DNA from: Bacteroidetes bacterium UBA7368
Lineage (GTDB): Bacteria; Bacteroidota; Rhodothermia; Rhodothermales; UBA10348
Reading direction: 5' to 3'
Assembly: GCA_002469915.1 (NCBI GenBank)
Contig: DKOG01000133.1
Coordinates: forward strand, 1-6,896
DNA length: 6,896 bases
Shown: positions 1 through 5,758 of the stretch, piece after piece
How the letters are laid out: every line of letters starts with the position of its first letter
Numbering within the stretch: position 1 is the stretch's first letter
Translations under genes and position numbers: made by a program
The notes under the pieces: model-generated
What the model was told of the DNA's origin: nothing
Database searches by the model: none
What the model saw: only the letters and a program-made list of their open reading frames with translations

Positions 1-978
1 GTGCTTTGTGCTCAGGGGCAGGATATCAAACTGGACCCCACGAAATTTGAGATGGGTCGAAATTTTGCCAACAAGATCTGGAATGCATTCAATGTGTTCG
101 GACAGTTCATGGAGGATGGCAAAGATTACCGGCGTTCTCGTTCGTTCGACGAGCTAGATTTTGCTGAGCGATGGATGGTCACCCGATTGAATCAAACGAT
201 CGAGGAGGTAAACGATGATCTGGCTCGGTACAGGCTGAACGAGGCGATTACCAAGATTTACACGCTGTTCTGGGGGGATTACTGCGACTGGTATTTGGAG
301 CTAATCAAGCCGACTTCAGGATCAGAGATGCAGGAAGATCAGATTGCACTGGCTGTCGAACTGTTTGAAAAGATGCTTCAATTGTTGCATCCCTTCATGC
401 CGTTTATCACCGAAGAACTCTGGACACATGTGCGTCCAAGAGAGAAAGGGGATTCGTGCATGATGTCCTCTTGGCCAGAACAGAATGCCACCGAGATGAA
501 TACTGAATTGGCCGGCCATTTTGGCACGATGCAGGAGCTTATTTCCGGTATTCGAAATATTAAAGCTCAGTACGGAGTCTCTCCGGGGCAGGATATTTCT
601 ACGCTTCTCATTCTCGAGCCCGCTCTTGTTGGACCTGTCGAAAGTCATCGCGATTATTTTGCCAAATTAGCACGGGTCCATGACCTGACCATTTCTACAG
701 ATGCAAAACGTCCGCCGGCGTCGGCTTCAGCCGTCGTGGGTCGCAATCAAGTGTTCGTACCGCTCGAAGGTATGATTGATCTTGAGGTTGAGCGTGAGCG
801 ACTACGCAAAGAGATCGAAGGGAAGGGAAAGTTTGTTCGTGCCCAGCAGGGTAAACTGTCCAATGAAAATTTTGTCGGACGGGCACCCGCTGCGGTAGTT
901 GAAAAGGAACGTGTAAAGTTGGAAGAAGCCAAGGAAGAGCTTGGTCGCCTTCAGTCCTCATTAGACGAACTGGGTTAA
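1..978 (+). CDS. valS: Valine--tRNA ligase, C-terminal part (5' end outside the window)
   Basis: Cytoplasmic class I aminoacyl-tRNA synthetase that charges tRNA-Val with valine. Only the last 325 or so residues are visible. The open frame runs to the window edge, so the GTG at base 1 is an internal codon and not a start. Residues 5-29 (QGQDIKL, then GRNFANKIWNA) are the conserved stretch just after the KMSKS loop of ValS. Residues 50-240 are the helical anticodon-binding domain, with the typical WYLELIKP (97-104) and HPFMPFITEELW (130-141) motifs. Residues 256-325, rich in Glu, Lys, Arg and Leu, form the C-terminal coiled-coil arm found in ValS, including NENFVGRAP (288-296). The HIGH and KMSKS signatures must lie upstream, beyond the window. 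The gene ends in TAA, and 79 bp separate it from the next gene, with no clear terminator. Identification is firm; the missing N-terminal two thirds cannot be judged. Confidence 0.97.
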   Translation: MLCAQGQDIKLDPTKFEMGRNFANKIWNAFNVFGQFMEDGKDYRRSRSFDELDFAERWMVTRLNQTIEEVNDDLARYRLNEAITKIYTLFWGDYCDWYLELIKPTSGSEMQEDQIALAVELFEKMLQLLHPFMPFITEELWTHVRPREKGDSCMMSSWPEQNATEMNTELAGHFGTMQELISGIRNIKAQYGVSPGQDISTLLILEPALVGPVESHRDYFAKLARVHDLTISTDAKRPPASASAVVGRNQVFVPLEGMIDLEVERERLRKEIEGKGKFVRAQQGKLSNENFVGRAPAAVVEKERVKLEEAKEELGRLQSSLDELG

Positions 979-1046
979 AAAAAGCATCCGATTCTGATCT
1001 CACGCGTTACATAGGTATTCGACTAAATATCGAGCACTTATCCATT

Positions 1047-1050
1047 GGAG
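1047..1050 (+). promoter_or_regulatory. Shine-Dalgarno sequence (GGAG)
   Basis: GGAG lies 7 bases before the ATG at 1058. It is the only well-placed Shine-Dalgarno-like site in the window and supports that start. The other genes here lack such a site. Confidence 0.6.
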
Positions 1051-1057
1051 TACGATC

Positions 1058-1906
1058 ATGAGAAGAGTGTTGGTAGCCTTGTTCCTGCTTGGGGTTTCGG
1101 TTTCTCAGGTACAAGCTCAGGAGGTAGAAGAGTTTACGCAACTGATTCTTACCGATGGGAGTCAGCTAGTTGGAAACATCTTGGATGAAACCGACCAGGA
1201 GCTCCGTTTTATGACGCTTTCTGGTCTCGAGTTCACGATTCGAGTCGAAGAGATTGAGTCTCGGAAAACCATCAGAGCGAGATTGAGAAATGGGAAACTG
1301 GTCAAATTTGACCCGAACGTTTCCCGATTGTTTTTTTCCGCCACGGGGCGACCCGTGCCAAAAGGGACAGGCTATTTTTCTCTTCATGAGCTGTTTTTTG
1401 CTTCTGGCGGCATAGGCGTCTCCGAGAGCTTCGTTTTTGCTGGCGGAATATCCCTATTTCCAGGCCTATCGGAACAGTTAGTCTATTTGGCTCCCAAAGC
1501 AACCGTTTATAATAAAAACAATCGTTCCTTTTCGGTTGGGGCCCTTTTGGGAACGGTTACCGGTGAATCAGGCTATGGCGGAATATTTTATGGAGCGGGC
1601 ACATTTGGCCCAGAAGACCAAGCCATAACTATTGGTACTGGGTTTCTGTTTGGCGGTGGCGATGTGGTTTCTACCCCGATCATTATGATTGGAGCAGAAA
1701 AACAGTTAGGCTCGCGAACCAAGTTTATCACAGAGAACTATTTTATGCCCGGTATTTCGGCGAACGGTGTTTTGAGCTTGGGTATTCGCATCATCGGGGA
1801 CCGATTGACCACCGATGTAGCTGCTCTTACGCACACAGCGGTGCTGAACGAAGGGGGCTTTCCGTTTTTTCCATGGGTAAGCTTTTCCTATAACTTTGGT
1901 CATTGA
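1058..1906 (+). CDS. Secreted outer-membrane beta-barrel-like protein of unknown function
   Basis: The exact role is unknown. Residues 1-20 form a Sec signal peptide: MRR, a hydrophobic core, then AQA with likely cleavage before QEVEE. Residues 28-66 (LILTDGSQLVGNILDE, then LSGLEFTIRVEEIES) resemble the small beta-rich module found at the front of many Bacteroidota outer-membrane proteins, with the pattern 'DGS.l.G.i' and 'G..f.i....I'. Residues 86-120 (NVSRLFFSATGRPVPKG, then GYFSLHELFFASGGIG) match my memory of a conserved block in FCB hypothetical proteins. The rest is glycine-rich alternating strand sequence suited to a membrane barrel, ending in SFSYNFGH with an aromatic near the C-terminus. 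The start is supported by a GGAG site. The end meets the next, lipoprotein gene with about one base between them, which suggests coupled translation. The envelope location is well supported; transport or structural function is not known. Confidence 0.85.
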   Translation: MRRVLVALFLLGVSVSQVQAQEVEEFTQLILTDGSQLVGNILDETDQELRFMTLSGLEFTIRVEEIESRKTIRARLRNGKLVKFDPNVSRLFFSATGRPVPKGTGYFSLHELFFASGGIGVSESFVFAGGISLFPGLSEQLVYLAPKATVYNKNNRSFSVGALLGTVTGESGYGGIFYGAGTFGPEDQAITIGTGFLFGGGDVVSTPIIMIGAEKQLGSRTKFITENYFMPGISANGVLSLGIRIIGDRLTTDVAALTHTAVLNEGGFPFFPWVSFSYNFGH

Positions 1907-1907
1907 T

Positions 1908-2246
1908 GTGAAATGGATTGCTTTGGTCGTGATGGCCGGTCTTTTGATTGGTTGTGGAGAAGCAACGACCGACGCTCAGAAACGCGTTCGGGTGCAGAAT
2001 ATTACCTATAAATTGCATCCCGGAGGAGCGCGGATAATTACCGGAGAAGTGAAAAACCTATCGGACCAATATATTTCGATTGCTCAGGTTGACATTTCCT
2101 TATTTGACTCGGACAACCGGAAGGTCGAAAGTATGAACGTAGTCGTGCGAGATATCGCTATAGACTCGCTGGTATCATTTCGCGAGCCGGTCCATTCCGA
2201 CTTTGATGTACGCGGTGCGAGAGCGAGGGCCGTTTTCTTGCCATAG
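1908..2246 (+). CDS. Small lipoprotein with an FxLyD-like domain
   Basis: Predicted lipid-anchored envelope protein of about 112 residues. From the GTG at 1908 the N-terminus reads MKWIALVVMAGLLIGC, a compact lipoprotein signal with lipobox LIGC and acylated Cys16. A TTG at 1896 in the same frame would add four residues (MVID) and overlap the upstream gene by 11 bases. I prefer GTG because it gives the usual short basic n-region, but no Shine-Dalgarno sequence decides it. The mature part (about residues 31-97) has the pattern of FxLyD domains: ITGEVKNLSDQYIS, then VDISLFDSDNRKVES, then VVRDIAIDSLVSFREPV. That is a beta-sandwich in which 'G.v.N.s' precedes 'v...lfD..g..v'. These domains occur in extracytoplasmic proteins of undefined role. 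The gene follows the barrel protein's TGA by one base, so the two are probably translated together and may act at the same membrane. Confidence 0.8.
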   Translation: MKWIALVVMAGLLIGCGEATTDAQKRVRVQNITYKLHPGGARIITGEVKNLSDQYISIAQVDISLFDSDNRKVESMNVVVRDIAIDSLVSFREPVHSDFDVRGARARAVFLP

Positions 2247-2249
2247 GTG

Positions 2250-2275
2250 TTTTTTTGCGACGTACCGCAAAAAAA
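2250..2275. repeat. Perfect inverted repeat, T7-GCG / CGC-A7 with a 6-nt loop
   Basis: Seven T then GCG (2250-2259) are mirrored exactly by CGC then seven A (2266-2275). The loop is ACGTAC. The order is the reverse of an intrinsic terminator: the T run precedes the GC part and the A run follows it on either strand. It starts three bases after the lipoprotein stop codon. It may form a 10-bp RNA hairpin at the transcript end or be a protein-binding palindrome. The symmetry is seen directly; the function is unknown. Confidence 0.6.
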
Positions 2276-2283
2276 TAGATTTC
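2254..2283 (+). promoter_or_regulatory. Weak candidate promoter for the 2351-2692 gene
   Basis: TTTG (2254-2257), an 18-bp spacer and TAGATTTC (2276-2283) match 7 of 8 positions of the Bacteroidota -7 element TAnnTTTG with its -33 TTTG. The TTTG is part of the T-rich arm of the inverted repeat, so it could be chance. Low confidence. Confidence 0.2.
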
Positions 2284-2301
2284 TGTCGTTACAGGGAATA
2301 G

Positions 2302-2338
2302 GGTCCCCCCGCAACAAAGGGGCCGACACTAGATTTTT
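2302..2338 (+). terminator. Possible weak terminator or leader hairpin
   Basis: GGTCCC (2302-2307) can pair with GGGGCC (2319-2324) through six pairs including one G-U, with an 11-nt loop. A run of five T (2334-2338) follows, but nine bases after the stem. That is too far for a standard intrinsic terminator. It may be a leader structure for the next gene or chance pairing. Confidence 0.2.
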
Positions 2339-2350
2339 CACTCATACCAA

Positions 2351-2692
2351 TTGACGTTGCCTGATCAACGCGACATAGCACATCCCCAAGTATCATTCTT
2401 GGAACCGGGTCAGAGTTTACACGCTGATCACAGCGAGGCCCTTCACTCCGAGCCACCTTCGCAGGGCACACGTGTTGTTAATCCAACCGAAGAGTCAGGC
2501 CAGCGGGAAGTTCCTACGCGTAGAGTAGAGTTGCCGGAAAGTCGCATGCGACGTTCATTCCGAATTCCGATTATAGCGGCGCTCGTCTGGATCGTAACCA
2601 TGCTCGCGATTTTCTATCTGGGCAGACAGGTTTCCGGTTATTATGCTCCCGTCGTTCAGGGAGATCGCGTAGAATTTGTAGGCCGATCTTAA
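2351..2692 (+). CDS. Small single-pass membrane protein, unknown function
   Basis: Not recognised. The 113-residue frame opens at TTG 2351, and a stop in the same frame sits at 2330-2332. Residues 1-65 are polar and rich in Pro, Glu, Ser, Gln and His, with no predicted fold, and look disordered. Residues 66-71 are basic (MRRSFR), followed by one membrane helix at about 72-91 (IPIIAALVWIVTMLAIFYLG) and a short tail ending in GDRVEFVGRS. The charge pattern suggests the N-terminus is cytoplasmic. The start is uncertain. TTG at 2357 is equally possible, and ATG at 2546, preceded by GGA seven bases upstream, would give a 48-residue protein of just the helix and tail. Codon choice looks ordinary for the window throughout the frame, which favours the longer form. 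It lies between the lipoprotein gene and a new promoter candidate, so it probably belongs with the upstream envelope genes. Confidence 0.6.
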   Translation: MTLPDQRDIAHPQVSFLEPGQSLHADHSEALHSEPPSQGTRVVNPTEESGQREVPTRRVELPESRMRRSFRIPIIAALVWIVTMLAIFYLGRQVSGYYAPVVQGDRVEFVGRS

Positions 2693-2706
2693 GCACCTTT
2701 GCTTAA
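2689..2706. repeat. Perfect inverted repeat TTAAGCA-CCTT-TGCTTAA
   Basis: Two 7-base arms pair perfectly around a CCTT loop. The left arm contains the TAA stop codon of the small membrane protein. The right arm overlaps the TTTG (2698-2701) of the candidate promoter for the aminotransferase gene. No T run follows, so it is not a standard terminator. Its position makes it a reasonable operator candidate, but no regulator can be named. Confidence 0.5.
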
Positions 2707-2728
2707 ATGCTGATTTCGAGTACATTTG
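2698..2728 (+). promoter_or_regulatory. Candidate Bacteroidota-type promoter for the aminotransferase-lhgO unit
   Basis: TTTG (2698-2701), 19 bp, then TACATTTG (2721-2728), an exact match to the Bacteroidota consensus TTTG / TAnnTTTG at the expected spacing. Transcription would start near 2733-2736, leaving a leader of about 20 bases before the ATG at 2756. It fits the gap placement, but it depends on the host belonging to that group. The -33 element lies inside an inverted repeat. Confidence 0.45.
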
Positions 2729-2755
2729 TAGGGTAAACCAACCCCTTTTAGGTCC

Positions 2756-4072
2756 ATGTACTCTCGTCGAAAATTTCTCGGTACGTTAGGATTGCCTGCT
2801 GCAGCCAGCATGATGGCAACGACGTTTAATCCCGCATCCATCCCCGGCTACTTTGAAATGCTGGCAAACAAATCTGGAACACCAGATCAGATTGCGCAGG
2901 ATGAGGACTTTTGGCACGAGATTCAGCAGGCATTCACCGTGGATCGTTCGCTAGTGAACCTCAATAATGGTGGTGTCAGCCCGGCTCCAGCTATTGTTCA
3001 GCAGGCTATGAAAGCGCACCTGGACTACATGAATCAGGCGCCAGTATACACCATGTGGCGGATTCTTCAGCCGCAAGCAGAAGGCGTACGGCAACGTCTC
3101 GCTCGGGAGTTTGGTGCTAGCGCCGAAGAAATTGCCCTCACTCGCAACGCAAGTGAGGGATTGCAGATATGTCAGAATGGGTTTGATTTTGAGCCGGGTG
3201 ATGAAGTCCTAACTACGACGCAAGACTACGGTCGGATGATTAATACGTTCAAGCAACGTGAGCGTCGGGATGGAATCGTGTTAAAGCAATTTTCAATTCC
3301 GATTCCTGCCGAAGACCCGGACGAAATCGTTCGTTTGTTTGAGGCGAACATTACGCCCAAAACGAAGGCCATCTTGATGTGCCACATCATCAATATCACG
3401 GGGCAAATACTGCCTGTGAAAGGAGTGGTACAGATGGCGCGTAAGCGTGGTATTCCAGTGATTGTAGATGGAGCTCATTCATTTGCACACTTTGCATTCA
3501 AACAAGAAGATCTGGATTGCGACTATTTCGCGACTTCCCTGCATAAATGGCTGCTCGCACCCATCGGGACCGGCATGCTGTACGTGCGTAAAAACAAGAT
3601 CAAAGACCTCTGGCCCATGCAGGCGGCCACTGAAGCTAGAGATGAGGACATCCGTAAGTTTGAGGAAATCGGTACCCATCCGGAGGCCAACCAGATTGCG
3701 ATTTCCGAAGCGTTAACATTTCACCAGGGAATCGGGGCAGAAAACAAAGAAGCTCGCCTTCGCTACCTTCGCGACTACTGGGCGAATCGACTTCTTGAGT
3801 ACGATCGTATTTACCTCAATACGAGCCAAGACCCGAGATTTTCCTGCTGTATTGGAAACGTCGGTATCCGGGGCATTGATACGACTTTAGTTGGGAAGTA
3901 CATGTGGGATGAACACCGCATCATTATCACGCCCATCAAGCATAAAGAGTTTGAAGGGGCTCGGGTCACGGCTAACGTTTACACGACGATTGAAGAGCTG
4001 GAACGCTTCTGCGATGCCATGGAGTACCTAGCTAACAATGGTCTCCCCGCTAAATATCTTCCTGCCGACTAA
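2756..4072 (+). CDS. Tat-exported class V aminotransferase-fold PLP enzyme (isopenicillin N epimerase-like)
   Basis: PLP-dependent fold-type I enzyme of the aminotransferase class V family (438 residues). The N-terminus MYSRRKFLGTLG holds a twin-arginine motif (SRRKFLG, R4-R5) and a mild hydrophobic segment (about 8-24), so the folded, cofactor-loaded protein is probably exported by the Tat system. Visible catalytic features are LNNGGVSPAP (69-78), TRNASEGL (129-136), the PLP-ring-binding Asp in VDGAHS (Asp238), and the Schiff-base lysine Lys264 in SLHKW, followed by APIGTG. GTHPE (306-310) is also conserved in isopenicillin N epimerase-like proteins. Members act as epimerases, desulfurases, kynureninases, C-S lyases or aminotransferases, so the substrate cannot be assigned. 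PvdN of Pseudomonas (pyoverdine maturation) is a precedent for a Tat-exported member. The ATG at 2756 places the RR motif correctly; only a close AGG precedes it. The stop codon directly abuts the lhgO start, implying one operon. The family is sure; the reaction is unknown. Confidence 0.9.
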   Translation: MYSRRKFLGTLGLPAAASMMATTFNPASIPGYFEMLANKSGTPDQIAQDEDFWHEIQQAFTVDRSLVNLNNGGVSPAPAIVQQAMKAHLDYMNQAPVYTMWRILQPQAEGVRQRLAREFGASAEEIALTRNASEGLQICQNGFDFEPGDEVLTTTQDYGRMINTFKQRERRDGIVLKQFSIPIPAEDPDEIVRLFEANITPKTKAILMCHIINITGQILPVKGVVQMARKRGIPVIVDGAHSFAHFAFKQEDLDCDYFATSLHKWLLAPIGTGMLYVRKNKIKDLWPMQAATEARDEDIRKFEEIGTHPEANQIAISEALTFHQGIGAENKEARLRYLRDYWANRLLEYDRIYLNTSQDPRFSCCIGNVGIRGIDTTLVGKYMWDEHRIIITPIKHKEFEGARVTANVYTTIEELERFCDAMEYLANNGLPAKYLPAD

Positions 4073-5275
4073 TTGGACTTCAGAAAGGTTGCTTTGATTG
4101 GAGGGGGGCTTGTGGGGCTCTCGACGGCTTACGCTATTTCAATGCGGTGGCCGGACGTCAGGATAACCCTTTTTGAGAAGGAGCCCGATGTTTCAGCTCA
4201 TCAATCGGGTCGGAATTCGGGCGTAATCCATTCCGGGATTTACTACACACCAGGTTCCTTGAAAGCTGAGCTGTGCCGGGAGGGTCGAAAGAGACTGGTT
4301 GAGTTTTGCCGCTCCGAGGGAATCCAGTATGATACCTGTGGAAAGGTGATCGTTGCGGTCACAAAGGATGAAGTGTCTGGCCTTGAACGGATTTATGCGC
4401 GTGGTCAGGCAAATGGAGTTCGGTGTACGATGCTATCGGCCGAACAGCTTCAGCGTATTGAACCGAGCGCCGTTGGCCTCAAAGCGATTCACGTTCCCGA
4501 TGCAGGCATTGTAGACTTTGTGGGGGTGGCTAAGCGACTCGCGGCCATTCTGGGTGAGCGGCATCACCTAGTGAGATTGAATGCAGAGGTGACGGGCTTG
4601 AGGCCGGAAAAAGAGGGCGCTGTAGTTCGTTGGGGGTCCGAAAGTGATTCATTTGACCTAGTTGTGAATTGCGCAGGGCTTCATTCGGATCGCATTGCGC
4701 GCATGGCAGGGGTGGATCCCGGTATGCAAATCGTTCCTTTCAGGGGAGTCTACTACGAACTGCGTCCAGAGGCGCGTCGTTTATGCAATCATCTGATCTA
4801 TCCCGTTCCGGACCCAGCCTATCCATTCCTTGGCGTTCACTTCACTCGCATGATCGATGGACGAGTAGAAGTTGGACCCAATGCGGTGCTTGCTACTGGA
4901 AGAGAGGGGTATAGCCTTCGTTCGATTAATCTGCGAGATCTTTTGGAGGCGTCCAAATATTCTGGTTTTCGGAGCATGGCTCGCGCGCATTGGCGCAAAG
5001 GCATTACGGAAATACACCGAACCGTATCCAAACACGCTTATTTGAAGGCAATCAAGGTCTTGGTACCTGAAGTAACAGCAGACGATCTCGTGCCATGCCG
5101 ATCCGGCATTCGCGCCCAAGCATTACGCGAAGATGGGTCCATGGTGGACGATTTCGTCATTATAGATCAGCCGGGAATGATACATGTGTGTAATGCACCA
5201 TCCCCGGCTGCTACGGCTTGTCTTTCAATCGGAGACCATATCGCCTCACGTGTTGGAAATCGCTTATTCGCCTGA
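4073..5275 (+). CDS. lhgO: L-2-hydroxyglutarate oxidase
   Basis: FAD-dependent oxidase/dehydrogenase of the DAO family. It oxidises L-2-hydroxyglutarate to 2-oxoglutarate, and in E. coli it delivers electrons to the membrane quinone pool. Residues 6-15 (VALIGGGLVG) are the FAD-binding Rossmann motif, and FEKE (34-37) ends the second strand. The LhgO hallmarks follow closely: HQSGRNSGVIHSGIYYTPGS (43-62), CGKVIVA (89-95), PFRGVYYELRPE (222-233), NHLIYPVPDPAYPFLGVH (239-256), FTRMIDGRVEVGPNAVLA (257-274) and CNAPSPAATACLSIG (373-387). Its 400 residues are close to the usual length. The start must be the TTG at 4073: the codon before it is the upstream gene's TAA, and any later start would cut the first strand of the FAD fold. 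No Shine-Dalgarno sequence is present, so reinitiation after the upstream stop is likely. The 3' end overlaps the convergent doxX-like gene by 12 bp. The function is well supported by motif order. Confidence 0.95.
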   Translation: MDFRKVALIGGGLVGLSTAYAISMRWPDVRITLFEKEPDVSAHQSGRNSGVIHSGIYYTPGSLKAELCREGRKRLVEFCRSEGIQYDTCGKVIVAVTKDEVSGLERIYARGQANGVRCTMLSAEQLQRIEPSAVGLKAIHVPDAGIVDFVGVAKRLAAILGERHHLVRLNAEVTGLRPEKEGAVVRWGSESDSFDLVVNCAGLHSDRIARMAGVDPGMQIVPFRGVYYELRPEARRLCNHLIYPVPDPAYPFLGVHFTRMIDGRVEVGPNAVLATGREGYSLRSINLRDLLEASKYSGFRSMARAHWRKGITEIHRTVSKHAYLKAIKVLVPEVTADDLVPCRSGIRAQALREDGSMVDDFVIIDQPGMIHVCNAPSPAATACLSIGDHIASRVGNRLFA

Positions 5276-5659
5276 TTGCTTGGCGTCAAGGCTCATTGGA
5301 CCGGCTCCGAAGTGACTCAGAAGGAGTGCTGCGCCGGCCAAGGACATGTCTTTCATAAACATGGTCATGGCTTGTTGGCCACCTGTACTCAGCATAGGAG
5401 CCCAGGTTAAAAACGTGGTCGCCAATAAAAATACAGCGAGTCCGAGAGCAGCTTGTTTGGTCCGATATCCTACAAGAACGGCAACTCCGCCGAGGACCAA
5501 CACAACGCCGGTTGCAATTACGATGAGCATAGGAAACGGAAGAAAGGACGGGACCATACCTCCATCGATCATAGCTTGTCCGTCTGTGAAATGGCCTATT
5601 CCAAACATGATGAACATAGCAGAGAAAAGGACTCTTCCGATCAAGGGTATAAATTTCAT
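5264..5659 (-). CDS. DoxX-family integral membrane protein
   Basis: 131-residue inner-membrane protein of the DoxX/SURF4-like family. Hydrophobic helices lie at about residues 5-22, 43-64, 68-87 and 102-117, which is the four-helix DoxX layout. Typical features are the IGRVLFSAMFIMFGIGHF start (7-24), G..vL.GG.a.L.G in helix 2, and FMKDMSLAGAALLL in the last helix, where the family often has 'K(N/D)...aGa'. Family members have been linked to respiratory quinone reactions, redox stress and terminal oxidase subunits, but many have no known role and none is claimed here. The start is ATG at 5659; no Shine-Dalgarno sequence is visible. It lies 99 bp downstream of the pseudouridine synthase gene on the same strand. 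Its last 12 bp overlap the end of the convergent lhgO. The family assignment is good; the function is unknown. Confidence 0.85.
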   Translation of the reverse strand: MKFIPLIGRVLFSAMFIMFGIGHFTDGQAMIDGGMVPSFLPFPMLIVIATGVVLVLGGVAVLVGYRTKQAALGLAVFLLATTFLTWAPMLSTGGQQAMTMFMKDMSLAGAALLLSHFGAGPMSLDAKQSGE

Positions 5660-5758
5660 TGTAGAGGGAGGTTTGGTTCGTGGGTGATGGTGTTGGGTTC
5701 GAAACGCGCAAGTATTGATTTCTTGACCCAGGATTATGTGGAGTTAGCTGTCAAAGAG

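Noticed and set aside
15..596. 12-base direct repeat GGGGCAGGATAT at 15-26 and 585-596
   Set aside because: Both copies encode (Q/P)GQDI within valS in the same frame; this is chance codon use in similar peptides, not a repeat element.
322..1003. Minus-strand open frames of 102-108 codons opposite valS
   Set aside because: They lie wholly or mostly inside the conserved valS frame and their products show no domain features.
1007..1029. TTACAT and TAAATA as a sigma-70 style promoter before the barrel gene
   Set aside because: The spacing is only 11 bp and the match to either consensus is weak.
1891..1898. TAACTTTG matching the Bacteroidota -7 element before the lipoprotein gene
   Set aside because: It lies in the conserved C-terminal codons of the barrel gene (YNFG) and has no TTTG at the proper distance upstream.
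2731..2749. GGGT/ACCC stem followed by CTTTT before the aminotransferase start
   Set aside because: A 4-bp stem is too short for a terminator, and it would stop transcription from the better-supported promoter just upstream.
4781..5119. 112-codon minus-strand frame inside lhgO
   Set aside because: It overlaps the most conserved LhgO motifs and is a by-product of that coding sequence.
5346..5687. 113-codon open frame on the plus strand opposite the DoxX gene
   Set aside because: It is antisense to a clear four-helix DoxX protein and its product has no recognisable domain or signal; it looks like a shadow frame.
5694..5706. GGTTCGAAAC resembling a tRNA T-loop
   Set aside because: The flanking bases do not pair as a T-stem and no anticodon or acceptor arm can be drawn; TTCGAA is only a short palindrome.
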